NCBI GenBank assembly: GCA_030674185.1
Contig: JAPXFY010000026.1
Span: forward strand, 50,202,246 to 50,266,245
Direction: 5' to 3'
From: Monoplex corrugatus
Lineage: Eukaryota > Mollusca > Gastropoda > Littorinimorpha > Ranellidae
DNA length: 64,000 bases
Below the pieces are notes generated by a model that was not told the DNA's origin, made no database searches, and saw only the letters and a program-made list of their open reading frames with translations. The stretch's first letter is position 1. Every line of letters begins with the position of its first letter. Positions 12,861 through 25,132 of this stretch are shown in pieces. Both the position numbers and the translations under genes were made by a program.

Positions 12861-12974
12861 TGACAGTCAATATTTATGGAAAAGACGAACTTAAGTTGCC
12901 TGGCTTTCTCTCTTCTGAGAAAACATGTGCTGGTTTGTGACTGAAATGATTTGTGCCACTTCTGATCAAATAGC

Positions 12975-13608
12975 GGTGCATTTTAGGTGCGTAAATTATT
13001 AGCTTTTGATTTATGTTTGAATGCGTCTTTTTGCAGTCATGATAAATGATTCTAGATCTAATATGATCTACTCTAGTGATCTACTCAAATCTCGTGCGTG
13101 TATTTTTAAAAAAATGTTTTTTTAGATTTAAGCCGTTAACGACAAAATGGCAAGCATGCACAGGTACTAGATCTAGGTAGGCTTATTTCCAATTCTGCTC
13201 AAAAGATAAGTCAAAACACCGAACGTTAAATAAAAAGAACCAATAAAAACTACACACAGAAGGCAACCTAATTAACTTCTAACGCATACTAGTCTATCAC
13301 TCTATGACACTAGATTAGTAGATAGACCCTATTAACTCGGTCGCTTCCCACTACAATCGGTCAAATTGTCCGAGGCCATGGCAGTGAATGGTAAATTAGT
13401 GTGGGAGGAAACTTGTACAGAACAAATAAGAGTAGTGTGTATTTCAGGCCGTGCGTAGACATCACATATTAAAATACACGCACGAGATTTGAGTAGATCA
13501 CTAGAGTAGATCATACTAGATCTAGAATCATTTATCATGACTGCAAAAAGATGCATTCAAACATAAATCAAAAGCTAATAATTTACGCACCTAAAATGCA
13601 CTTTTACC
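12975..13608. mobile_element. Foldback (long-TIR) element with 8-bp target duplication
   Basis: Arms of about 132 bp (12977-13108 and 13469-13600) are inverse complements with only a few mismatches; both contain GCATTTTAGGTGCGTAAATT and CTAGTGATCTACTCAAATC. The eight bases CAAATAGC flank the structure on both sides (12967-12974 and 13609-13616). The right end has a short extra stretch (TTTTAC) outside the shared arm. An 8-bp duplication fits the hAT superfamily, but the ends were not matched to a known family. There is no long ORF, so it is non-autonomous. It is nested in the 4.8-kb element. Confidence 0.7.
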
Positions 13609-13699
13609 CAAATAGCTTAAAATCTATTCATCTAATCCCACAGCAGAGTAAAACTTACTCATAAGATGAAAAAATGCTATTTAATTCATACATACTTAC

Positions 13700-13760
13700 C
13701 GATATGTACTCGAATTTCATCAAAAACTGACGGCACAGAATCGAAAGTACTCGACGTCAT
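13700..13760 (-). CDS. Possible first coding exon inside the 4.8-kb TIR element
   Basis: Reading the minus strand, an ATG at 13760 in good context (CCAAGATGACG) opens 20 codons (MTSSTFDSVP to EIRVHI) and runs into a perfect donor (CG followed by GTAAGTATG). The local sequence is richer in CpG than the surroundings, as at a promoter. It could be the start of a gene carried by the transposon whose later exons are lost or undetected. The foldback at 12975-13608 lies directly downstream. Evidence is one start and one donor, so this may be chance. Confidence 0.25.
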
Positions 13761-14575
13761 CTTGGTTTGAGATCGACAGACGATGGAAGTCGGTACTCAT
13801 TCAAACTGATAAAAGTCTATTCGCGACAGCGTATGAATGTGACTGTAACCACGCGCACTCGAAAGAGTATTCATTGTTTTATATTTTCACCTGAAGATGC
13901 CATATTTTCAAGATTCGTGTTCGTCAGAATTCAAATTTTTAGAACATCGTGCGTACAAAAGGGTTAATATCTTGCAAATGGTTAATCAAATCAGACTGGC
14001 TGTTAGGTATTCAATTTCCTCATGGCCTGACCGACATTTTGATACTACGTATAGCTATGCAGTGCGAGTGTCGCGCGTAGACTTTCAGTTGAAAAAAAGA
14101 GTCAGTTTGGGGCTTCACTCGGCCTCGACCAAAAAGCGGCACAACACGCGGAAAGCGATCACACACATGGCTCGTATTTTGTCATCGTCCATTCACCACA
14201 CACACTCAGTAATAACAAGAATACACTCGACTGAAAGAAGAGAAATCAATCTTTATTTTCCTCAGAATGCTTTAAAGAAGTAGCGATGTGACAGCTGAAT
14301 ATGCGTTTGATAAAAAAAAACAAAATCGTCAATTTTTCACAATGATGTCAGCAAAATGACGTGCCTGCCGGTACCTACTCAAACACACATGTACATAAGT
14401 GAATGTGCAGGGACCACCAGTCATCATAAAACCAAGTAGTGCACACTATCACCACAAAACCACACACCATATTTAAATACACTGTGAATATGAATTGATG
14501 GTGATTTTGAGAAATGCGCATGTGCCATCCTTCCTTCTCTTCACACACAGAGACACACACACAGACACATACACA

Positions 14576-14579
14576 GACA

Positions 14580-14661
<82 letters not shown>

Positions 14662-14690
14662 CTCCTCCTCTCTCTCTCCCCTTCTCTCCC
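14576..14690. repeat. (CA)n(CT)n compound microsatellite
   Basis: A CA tract of about 50 bp passes into CT repeats with TCC interruptions, just outside the right end of the 4.8-kb TIR element. Confidence 0.95.
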
Positions 14691-14779
14691 CCGCATGTGT
14701 GTTGTATTACTTTGAACGATGCAAAAGGCAACCTGGTAGCTTTGTAAAAGCAGTTGACATCTCGTGAGCTTGGGAGTGA

Positions 14780-15660
14780 TTGACAGATACAGGTGTTTGT
14801 GGATCTTGATAAAGTCAGATCACATCAAATTTAGTAACCCTGTCTATGGGTACATAGAGAACAAGAAATAAATTACTTGTTCTGGACAGAGCCATTATTT
14901 TTTTGTAGAGCTGTCTTCTACATTTTGACCTCTATGTCAGGCCTTACCCAGGACAAATGTTGGCTGTGGCTTTGTTGAGACAAAGCTCTGGACAGAACTG
15001 AAGAAATAAATGATGTGACAAGTGTCTGATTTTCAGTCCCTGTGCTGTTGTAAAATTTGTTTGGGGTTTTTAGCCATGTCAGTAATACTGTGTACATTTA
15101 CATTATCGCCTTCAACATCCCTGGCCCCTTTCAGTGCAAATTCAGTGACAGAGCGATAACAAGGGGTGATAACAGCAGCTTATAACACAAGCCCCCTGGA
15201 GAGCAGGGGGTTTGGAAGGGGATCAGGAAGTCTTAATCAAACTCAAAATGAATGTTATTGTTCTTTGTGCGGGAAAAGTCGCAACTCATGCATTCTGTTT
15301 TCTCATGGGTTTTCTTCTTGGGGAACAGGATAGCAGAGTGGTTAGAGCACTCACTATACTAATGTAGAGTGAGCTTGGTTGCCAAATGGTTTTGTGACCA
15401 GGTTTGTGTATTGGCTTAAAACACTGCCTCAGTCCACTTAGTTGTTCACAGATATCTTTCATCTTTTGGCATGGGCATGGTAAAATAGCTTGGAAGAGGA
15501 GATGGACACCCCTTTCACAGTGCTAGCTGCAAGAGAAGGTGGGGTCTGTCAGTGTCAGTGCTTTGCTTCTTAATGACAGCTCATTTTATGAGAAACTTTT
15601 ACCGTTTCTGCAGAATTCAAAACAGAACAAAAATTGGAGAGATCTGTGCAATATGAGTTC
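14780..15660. other. Intronic stretch without recognisable gene
   Basis: Apart from the SINE head at 15328 this holds only mixed-composition DNA. An acceptor near 15031 followed by 40 open codons (SLCCCKICLGFL) has no donor and is not accepted. Confidence 0.4.
15328..15400 (+). mobile_element. tRNA-like SINE head fragment
   Basis: The sequence GGATAGCAGAGTGGTTAGAG resembles a tRNA 5' part with a pol III A box, and a weak B-box-like GAGCTTGGTTGCC follows. No acceptor-stem pairing is evident, so it is read as a SINE relic rather than a tRNA gene. Confidence 0.35.
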
Positions 15661-15712
15661 TTAACTCCATATTTCAGATTAGCTTGAAGGATTGGTACAT
15701 CTGTTTTGGTAT

Positions 15713-15737
15713 CTTTTTTTTTTTTTTTTTTTTTTTA
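15713..15737. repeat. Poly-T tract
   Basis: A run of about 23 T residues; it could be the reversed tail of a retroposed sequence, but nothing identifiable adjoins it. Confidence 0.8.
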
Positions 15738-15892
15738 CAGCTTGTTTGAAATGTTCTGAAATGACAAGTAGGGATAAACCTAGAGACATAAACATATGCA
15801 ATGTATGCAACAGTGTGTAACTAGCAGCAGTGCTTACCCATCCCACTCCTCCACTCACACCCCCACTCACACCCTTCTAGCTCTCTTTCTCC

Positions 15893-15904
15893 TCTCTGTC
15901 TCTG

Positions 15905-15965
<61 letters not shown>

Positions 15966-15980
15966 CTCTCTTTCTCTCTA
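15893..15980. repeat. TC microsatellite
   Basis: A TC tract of about 80 bp with a few T insertions, followed by a short TA stretch. Confidence 0.95.
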
Positions 15981-18272
15981 TATTATATATATTCTAAGAC
16001 ACATGTGTGTGATTTGCATCACAGTGTCTTGTTCAGTCATACCACTCAGATGGGGATGGGATGGGGAGAAAAATAATAGTTGCACAGACTTTATAAAGGG
16101 TATCAGAACCAGCAAAATGACATTTCAAAGAATAAATCTCAAGCACAAGATGAACAGAGTAGTTCTGGGTTCAAATGCTTCAGCAACACATATTTTTTGT
16201 GTCTTGTTGGGCTTGGAAGCTCTTGAAATGAGCAAGTCTGTTCAGTTACATGCTCTTTCTCCACGTATACCCTAACTGATTTAGTTTCTTCTCTTTTCTC
16301 TGCTTATACTCTAGTAATTTAAATAAATACAACATTTACAATGACAACATCAAAATGCTGTAGAGTGGGTTGACAAAATGCACTTTCATTTTTACGGTTT
16401 GTTTCCTTCTACACATATAGCCTTCTCTACCTAGGAGGAGTGGTAGTGCATTGGATAAGACATCTGTTTAGGAAGTAAGAGAACTTAAAGGTGAGTTGAA
16501 TTCTGGGAGGGGATCCTCAGGAGTTTGAATTCTGGTGGGAGGGGTTATTCCCTCTCTCACCACCCTCCCTCTCCTCCACCAGACCTGTATTGGTAGTCTG
16601 ACTCTCTGAGTGCTAGTCTTTCACCAGTTTCAGATGACATGTTGAACGATAGTCCTGTGGGCAGCATGCACAAACAGCATGTAAAAATACTAACAGTAAC
16701 AGCACACATGTAAAAGAAAAGAATCCTTGGCACCAAAGAGGTTGTACCTGGCAAAATTCCATAGAAAATGCAGTCTGCTACTAGTGCTACTTTAAAAGAA
16801 TCCAATCTGCTAGTTTAAAACAACAACAACAGAACCAAACATGCACACAGAACAGGACAAAAAATTGTATTCAATTGTTTGTGCGCTGACAGCAGCCCAC
16901 ATTTTATGCAAAAAATTCTAATGTGACAAAAGAGGACAAATGCAGTCCACCTAATCTAATCCAAGAAAAGAATTTCATCAACAATAGCACTATGAGAACA
17001 GACATGAAGTATTTTAACACGAAAAAATACCATGATGCTGTTTCTTTATTTTTGACAGTGTGGAAGATCTCTTGAAAAGTTTTATTTGTATCATTATCCA
17101 AATCTCTTCTTTTGTATGGATATTTTCTATTACTGTAGTGCCTCCCTCCTTCCTTCTCCTTTCCCTCAACTTCCTTCACCTTCAGAAACAAAAAAGAAGA
17201 GCATACATTCATGTACATACAAGCATTCATGCGCACATTATCTCTCACACACCCACACCTCGACATATACGTACACACAATTAAACTAAGTCAAAGTTCA
17301 GGAGCATGCTTTTTTTCAGATTTACTAAGTAGATTTTTCAATCATAATATCTGTCTTGGCGACACAGAATTTAATCAGATTGACCTGTGTGTGGCATATC
17401 TTTCAGTGTTATTGGTATAGCTGTTTCTGTGTACTGTTATTAACAGAATGTGATGACACATATTTTTCACCTGTTGAAGGACCTCGCCAACACACAGGTG
17501 ATCTGTTGTAATGAACTGACTCTTAAGTAATCGTGAGCTAAGTTGGAAGTGGTTGCTTGAGGGGTTTGTTACTAGCGCATTACAGATGAAGAGATATGTA
17601 ACACTGTGAGTTGTAACATAGCATATTTTTAATTCAGTGACATTGGTACAAGGGTAGACAGTAGTATTCAAAATCTTAACGTAGGTAGTAGAACCTCACG
17701 ATTTTGTCAGCAGGTAGGTTTATGTGTATGCTTTTGGCATATGCTATAATTTTTTTTGATATTTTTCTTTCACATGGCATTCATGCTGTTGTAAGGGCAT
17801 TTGGAATATAATCCATGTTCGGATACGCTGTTTTGAGAAAACAGAAACTGTGGACTTCATAGAGCATTCTTAAAGTTTTAGTACATCTTTACCAAGATGT
17901 TTACAGGGAAAATTCATCAAGGATTTCACAGCTGACTGGTTATTGTGATTAGATCTTTTTTGGATTTGGGTTACATACATTCTACTAAGTGGATTTGCCA
18001 GTGCTTAGCGTGTCTGGCAGTGACTTTATTCATGGTCAGACTTTTCCCCAGTGTGATTGGCATTATTAGAAAAGTGCAAACTACAACATTCATATGAATT
18101 TTTTTGAATTAAACTACAGTTTTTGCATTTCTGAAATCAATTCATATTTCCTAAAACATGAAATGTGTGTTTGTGTGATGTGTTCATTGAGATACACATC
18201 CATGTTTTGGGGTTTTTGGTGTTGGTTTGTTTTGTTTTATTGAGTTTGTGTCTGTGTTTGTTTATCTTTCAG

Positions 18273-18341
18273 CCTTCAAAGCTGATTGGAAAGAATTCCA
18301 GACTTATGGATAAGAGATCTATCAATTTTGTACATTTTTAG
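18273..18341 (+). CDS. Weak candidate exon, phase 0
   Basis: A strong pyrimidine-rich acceptor (GTTTATCTTTCAG) is followed in phase 0 by PSKLIGKNSRLMDKRSINF and a stop at 18339. A poor donor (GTACAT at 18330) would make it a 57-bp phase 0-0 exon; otherwise it would be an alternative last exon. The short length makes a chance frame likely. Confidence 0.18.
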   Translation, partial: PSKLIGKNSRLMDKRSINFVHF

Positions 18342-18598
18342 TGTTTTGGGATTTATTATCATAGTTTTGTCTGTGTTTGGATACTGTTGTGAAACTGGGA
18401 AAAGTCTTTTTATCCAACCATCACACTCACTGTCCCAGTTATTCATTTGTTGAGGCAAAATTGAAATTTTTGTTTCTGTTTAAAAAAAATGTATCGTTAA
18501 GTAAACATGTAAATCAAATAGGTGAACCTAAAGCCTCTGATTGGAGGTGTTTTCAGTTCAACATGTAAAAAGAAGTTTTATGTTTGATTTGATTGCAG

Positions 18599-18697
18599 GA
18601 CTTTCAGAACGACTTGCTCTTCCAACAAGTGAACAAGAAGAAAGATAGTCTCTTATCTCTTATACGCCATTGGCTAGAGCGATGCGAGCCAGAATAG
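18599..18697 (+). CDS. Candidate alternative terminal exon, 32 codons
   Basis: After the acceptor TTTGATTTGATTGCAG a phase-0 frame reads DFQNDLLFQQVNKKKDSLLS and continues with an amphipathic, helix-like segment ending RCEPE before TAG at 18695. A possible internal donor (CAA followed by GTGAAC, after codon 10) would instead give a 30-bp phase 0-0 exon. The residue pattern is protein-like and the entry phase fits the preceding exon at 8349, but no polyadenylation signal lies close behind. Confidence 0.27.
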   Translation, partial: DFQNDLLFQQVNKKKDSLLSLIRHWLERCEPE

Positions 18698-20810
18698 TAG
18701 TTCTTAAGATTCTTAAACTTCACACAGTTGACACTTTTATACATTTTTGTGGTGTTGTTGTGTTATAGAGTTACCAGAACTTTGTGTGCGTATGTAAGGA
18801 ATGCTTTCATACATGTAGATATACTTAATTGTTAAAAAACTATATCATGATTTTTACAGCTGATCAAAATTGTGATCTTAATGGTCCAGTTGTAAAATGT
18901 TCTCATGACTTATTAAATTATTAAAATCATAATCTGCTGATTAAAATTATAGACCTTTTTTTATGGTCCACTTGTAAAACTAAAATCCTAGCCATAATAG
19001 ATTAAGATTATAAACAGCAAAACATTTTCTAAGGTGTTTTAACTACTAATATAGTACTATTAGTGACACAGGAGTAAGGCCAAAATCAGCCAGATATTTT
19101 TAGCCTGTTAAAAAGATGTTCAACAGTATTAGTGGCACAAGAGTAGAACCAGATCATTGATCATTGAAACCGCAGCACTGATTGAACACAGTGTAAAAGC
19201 AATGAAGCGTAATATTATTAATAATCTACTGTTTTATTGGCATGAGACCAAATGCAGAAACCCCACACGGCCTTGTTGTGTAAGTTTAGCTGTCTGTATG
19301 CTGAGTGTCAAACTGTGGCTAAATACTGCTGTAAGTAGTTATCCGTTGTCATTTATAATTGTATTGAAATTAAAGGTTTCCAGAAATAAGAAAATATATT
19401 TGAATCAAAGTCTTTTTATTCTAGGTTGGTTGACCAAAATAAATCTGTTACTTAAGCTTCTTGCCGTAGCATAAAGTATGTGCAGTCTGGATCATTCACC
19501 CCTTTTTGTTTTACGAGAAAACCAGCCACACTTTTCTTTTTTGTAGATCTTAGTATAAGGATGTGGGGAGATTATAGTGCTGGCTTTGAACTGAGATTAA
19601 AATCTTGAGAGAGAAGGAGAAAGCAAGAAGGGAAGGTGTGCTTATGAGATTGTGCAGTGATGTTAAGATTCCTGTCATATATGAATTGTTGCCAAGGTAA
19701 ATGTAGAATTATTAAAAGTCTTAATCCAGCTCTTGACACTGAAGCAGTGACAGTTTAACAGGCCAGCCCACCTTTCCTTTTTCATGTGCCTCGTTCAAAG
19801 TGTCATAACTTTTCTTTGACAGATACATTATTATTTATACAAAATCTGCCTGTTAGGTTTTGACACTTGGAGTACAAATGCTTCTTTAATGTTTTCATTG
19901 CTGCCCTTTCAGGATCTTGTTGAATGAGTATTGATAGAAATCATGTCTTAAGTGCTAAACTGAAACACCTTAATCCTGTCATTCATTTTTTAACTTAAAT
20001 TGTGTTTATTCCTTTCCTGTGCTACACAGATGACAAGATTTTGTACAGAATATACTTTTTGCTCTTAGAAGTTCCATTTTGTTAAATGCATTAGATTTTA
20101 CCATTCCATGATTCTTTCCCAGTTCCAACAGTTGGAAAGAAGAGATTAAAAGTATTTGGAGGGGGAAAGTTTTAAATTCGGAGTTTTAGTAATGCTGTCG
20201 TTGTTGAGACCCAAATAGTAAATGTGTAATTATGCGTAAATGCTTTTATTTATGGAACAGGACACTGCTATAGGCTCTTTTTCACTTCTTTCATATGAAG
20301 TTTTTTTGTTATTGCAATGTTTAACGTGGAGAAATTTGTAAAAATATGTGAAAAAGAATCACTGAAATAAATTTTAAGTAAGACATATTACACAACACTG
20401 GGATCAGAAGAAAAATGTTAGGAGAATATACTTTTTTCTTGTATAAAAACAAAACAATGAATTCCAAAGTAGGATAATGCAATTAAACAGCTGCTCTTAA
20501 TTTTTTGAGAATATGCAAGAGAGAGTGGTAATCTGGTGGGAGGTGTGTGTGTGTGTGTGAGAGGAGAGAGAAAGAGGAATAAATAGCTCATTCTGTTAGT
20601 AGGTCAGTGTGGTTGTAGTTCTGTTATTCTGAATTGGAAAGACATGAGGGGAAAGGCTAGACAGTAGTGTATTTGCTTCAGTAGAACGAGATGTGCATGA
20701 TTGTGAGAATGGGTACATGGGTTGCTGTCTTCCCTGTCTTGTATGTTCCTGTGCTTGTGTGTATGTGTTCGTTTGTATGCGTGTGTGCCGTCTGGACTAA
20801 TGGAGCTCAG

Positions 20811-20864
20811 AGGCCCATACACACGGAACCAGAGGCAGGATTGACCAGCATCCATCCCATCAAG
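20811..20864 (+). CDS. Candidate 54-bp internal exon, phase 0-0
   Basis: The acceptor (TGGAGCTCAG, with a CTAAT branch-like motif 14 bases upstream) and donor (AAG followed by GTAAAA) enclose 18 open codons, RPIHTEPEAGLTSIHPIK. Entry and exit in phase 0 agree with the other candidate exons of the gene. The sequence is more GC-rich than its flanks. The pyrimidine tract is weak and the exon short. Confidence 0.35.
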
Positions 20865-22520
20865 GTAAAAAAAAAAAAAACTCATAAAGTAAGAAACAGA
20901 ATTGCAATGCACACATCATATTTTATCGTGGCATGGAACCTGCTTCTAGGCTGTCGGTGTCACTCGCTTCAGTGTCATGCTGCTTGGTTTGTTTCTGCAG
21001 TGATGCATCCACCTCTTTTTGAGTGCTGTGACAATAATTTCAATTTCAAGAGTTTTCAACTCCTGAAAGTAAAAGTGAAATAAATTTGTGTATGTCGGTT
21101 GTTGAATTGTTTCTTGCATCATGTTTTGCTCATTTCATAGGTTAATTCTCTCTTGCTCTCTTGTGCCTGTTTCTTAGTGTTTACTATATTCAAAACAAAC
21201 AAATCAATTTCTGGTTGGCATATTCAGTTGCTCTGCTAGCCCATGATTTCTGTGACTTGCCGGCTGTAGTGAAACAACAAACTTTAAAAAGAAATCATAT
21301 CACAAGAACCCAACAATAATCAGGAATTCATCTGATAATTCACAATAATAATAATAACGATAATAATAATGATAATCATCATTATCATCATCGTAATTAC
21401 TCTGATAATTCCATTTCTGTAGAACAAAGTGACAAACTGTCCATATCAAAGAATACTCATTGCATTTACATTAAGGAAAGAAGGAGATAGAGAGAGAAGG
21501 TTGCCGTGTTATTTGTTATGCATTAATAAACATAGATTCACGGTCCAATACATCAATCATAGATTCATAGATGTATGAATATTCACTGAAATTGGTTGTG
21601 GTGTTTTAGCCTGTTCTTCAGTTTCATTTTTATCATGAATTTTCTATTTCTTATCAAAATGGCATTTGCATCTGGTAGAGTTTTTGAAAGATACAGAAGT
21701 ATTAGTGCATAGGAAAAAATGGTCTTTTTTGTTGAAATGGTACAGCAGAAACCTATCACAGGACACGCTTATTAAAATAACAATGTGGCCAGCGTTCTTT
21801 ACATTGCACGGCTATTCCGCATTCAGTTGAAGTGTTGTGAATTTGCTGTTTTAGTTCAGTGCTTCTAATTTTGTGGAATTCAAAAGCAAAACTAAAAACA
21901 AAAGCAAAACAATTACTACTGCTTAATTTGTGTGGTATGTGTCTGTTTAGTTTTTGTATAGTATAAATTAGTTCTTGTATGACTAAAAAAAAGTGTAAAA
22001 CAGATTAAAGGAAGAAAAAGAAGACAGCTGGAAAGACAAAGAGAGGGGGTTTAAAAACGTCAAAAAAGATCTTCCTTTTCTGTATTTAATATGATAGGTC
22101 CTGTAGCAAAATCTGATGCAAGAATGTTTTTTATTTGGATGCATATCAGTCTTCATCGTTATGATCACTGCAGTGGGAAAAACCCCCCAGCATTTCACTG
22201 TGCGAGTCAGGTATCATTTGATTGAGTTTTGACATCCTCTTTTGTGGAAATCCATGAGATCTGGGGTAACACAGAAGCTTGGTAGTTTGAGATGGTCATT
22301 GTCCAACAGCAGTATCTAGGCACACAAGGCTTGGTTTGGGTGTCAGCTGGTCCAGGCTGGTAAGTTGCAGAATGACAAGATAGTGGTGACAGTGATGTAC
22401 CAACGCTTGTCTTTTTCTATACATATCTTGATAAGTTGATATATACATTGTATATGTACATGGATAAAAGGAAGATGGCGAGTGTATGGTTTTGAGCAGT
22501 CGAATGGACTTTAAACACTT

Positions 22521-22680
22521 ATAATAGTTAATGATTAGATGTTATGTCAAGTCCTAATGCAATCTAATGTATAATAGTTAATGATTAGATGTTGTGTCAA
22601 GTCTAATGCAATCTAATGTATAATAGTTAATGGTTAGATGTTGTGTCAAGTCCTAATGCAATCTAATGTAATAATGATTG
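22521..22680. repeat. 50-bp tandem repeat, three copies
   Basis: Units beginning ATAATAGTTAATGATTAGAT start at 22521, 22571 and 22620. They differ by single changes. Decayed pieces (CAAGTCCTAATACATTCTAATG) recur to about 22810. Confidence 0.85.
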
Positions 22681-23067
22681 ATAGTATTATTATAAGTTAA
22701 CACAATATAATGTACCCATAATGTCTTCTCTCTTATATATATATGTATATATAAATGTGTGGGTGTGCATGGTTATGGATGATATATCAAGTCCTAATAC
22801 ATTCTAATGTAGTTATAGCTGATATCATTATTCTAGATAATAACAATGATTTGATAATAATAGGTATTTATGTAGTAGTTTCTGAAGCTCAAATTGTTTT
22901 ACTTTTCCTAATGAACGGATAAAGATGAAAATGACAGTTTACTTAACGGTTTATACTTAATAGCTTAGAACCATGCAGACTTGTGATTCAGCTTATACAT
23001 TACAAAATTTTTTGCTCATAGATTACAAAAGACCCAAAACCTCTTTCCTGCTTTGTATGTGCATGCG

Positions 23068-23250
<183 letters not shown>

Positions 23251-24743
23251 TCAGCTGGCTTGTTTGAAAAGGTGCATTTTCAGCCTTGACTTAGAGAAAG
23301 GAGCATAGATGGAGAAGAAAAAGCAAGGGATCCAGAATTTGATTTTAACTGACAAGACATTCAATTCGACAAGCATTTATTGTCAGTTATCAAATGTACT
23401 GATAAAAGAGAAAACATGGGCTAGGTGGCTGAGTTGATAGACCAATGAACCTAACATCTGATATCATGAGTCTGATCCCAACCTGCAGCATGACAAACTG
23501 TCTACTTGATAACAGCATTGGATTTAAGATGTGAAGAGTTCATTGACAGCTGGCAACGTAAAAACTGGTCAGTTTTCTGCCCATCTTAATGTTACAGTCA
23601 TTCTGGTAGTGTAAGCATAGTGTCTGATAGACGTCTTGTTTCCCATTTTAAAACTTTGCCAGCACTATAGCACAGATTCCATGAGTCTGCCAGTTAATGG
23701 CTTGCAAATCTGGATTGAGCACATATGAACTTGCCTGAGGGCGATGGATTCCTCATCCACAGATCCTAAATTCTAATTCTTAAGACGTACACTGTGCCTG
23801 ATCCTCAACCGTCAGTATTTGTGGTTTCCCTACCCCATCCCGTCTTGATTACTTCTGTTGTGGGAACTGACATTGTAACCTGGCGCAGGCTAAACATATG
23901 CTTCCCCATCCCTCATGGACCTACGTCTATGCTTCCCTCTCCCTCATGGACCTATGTCCTCAACCAGTATCATTTCCAACCAGATTCTCATGACTTTCGC
24001 ACTGCTTAACCATGATGTCAGCTTAATTATCACCCATCTATACAGCATTCATACCACTCTCAGGAGCAGCCAGTGCCTATGAAAATATTTCATATTTCTG
24101 AGAATTAAGTTATGTAAGACTTGAACTTTTCTTGAGATCAGCATTATATTGTTAGAGCTGTCCCCATATCATATCCCTTGCTGCTTGACCTTCCCAGCCA
24201 TGAAAGGATCAGTACATAGGGAGGTGGACTGGCAGCTGTATGCACACTGAAGATCTGGAGCCTTTACCGGGTTTTCTTTTTTCCAGTGTCATAGGTGTGT
24301 TTAGGTATGTGTCTTTTGTTTGAGTTGGGTATAGCTGTGAAATGGCTGTGAGTAGTGGGTCAGGCTGTAAACACTAATATAAGTAATAATGATAATAACT
24401 GTACAACAGGAGATATTAACTGGACGACAGGAGATCAGCAATGCTCACTGACCTCTTGACTGTGCCATTTGATTTAGAGCATTCTCATTCTCTCCTCTTT
24501 CTCGCTATATCCCTCCCATTCTGTCAACCAGTGCGTACTTCCAGGTCATTTATGGATTTCCAGTCTGCCCGTAGAATGCTCTAAATATCTGCAGCAATTA
24601 TGCAAATGTGAAAAATCTTTTGGCCATTTGTCAACTTCTGCCATTGGAAATGGAGGATCGTTTTAAATCTGTCTGCCCTTTTTTTTTTTCTCCTTCCACA
24701 CGATCAAGTCACTCACGCTCTGTAACCAGAGACTTGTAATGTG

Positions 24744-24849
24744 TGTGGTTTTGTGTGTGTGTGTGTGTGTGCACCAAAAGAAAACATTCCTTGGGCCGTG
24801 TGTGTGTGCGCGTGCACGCGCGCATCAAAAGAAAACATTTCTTGGACCG

Positions 24850-24909
<60 letters not shown>

Positions 24910-24946
24910 ACAAAAGAAAACATTCCTTGGGCCGTGTGTGTGTGTG
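24744..24946. repeat. TG tracts interleaved with three copies of a 25-bp unique unit
   Basis: The unit CAAAAGAAAACATTCCTTGG followed by GCCGT occurs near 24775, 24827 and 24912, the middle copy with two changes. TG/CG dinucleotide tracts separate the copies, which indicates expansion of a composite repeat. Confidence 0.85.
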
Positions 24947-25113
24947 TTCCAGTTTATTTCATATCCTAGCGGATTTGAAGTCAGAGCCTTTGACGTGGAG
25001 ACAATCAAGATATGTATTTTTCTTTTGACAAAAATAATGGTTCATGTTTTTATTTCCTCTGGGTTTTGCGTAAATCAGACATGGTAGATGAGAACAGAAG
25101 AGATGGGAAGTGA

Positions 25114-25132
25114 GGGGGGGGGGGGGGGGGGG
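25114..25132. repeat. Poly-G tract
   Basis: An uninterrupted run of about 19 G residues. Its length may be affected by sequencing or assembly. Confidence 0.85.

Larger units (their letters stand above)
9552..14377. mobile_element. 4.8-kb DNA-transposon-like element with 16-bp perfect TIRs
   Basis: The left end TAGGTACCGGCAGGCA (9552-9567) is the exact inverse complement of the right end (14362-14377). The same seven bases, CTCAAAC, flank both ends (9545-9551 and 14378-14384), as expected of a target-site duplication; the match can be extended to nine bases if a shared TA is counted. The inverted repeat does not extend inward beyond 16 bp. The interior has no long transposase frame. It holds a SINE fragment, a tandem array, CA tracts, a nested foldback element and a small minus-strand first-exon-like sequence. 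It is probably non-autonomous or decayed; the superfamily is not assigned. Confidence 0.65.

Noticed and set aside
15328..15400. Possible tRNA gene
   Set aside because: A-box-like sequence only; no cloverleaf or acceptor-stem pairing could be drawn.
16431..16490. Perfect donor AAAGGTGAGT
   Set aside because: The preceding frame has a stop in every phase soon after the acceptor, and the region resembles a SINE head.
24953..25069. FISYPSGFEVRAFDVE frame between an acceptor and a weak donor
   Set aside because: The donor (TGC followed by GTAAAT) is non-consensus and the second half is hydrophobic and AT-driven; likely chance.
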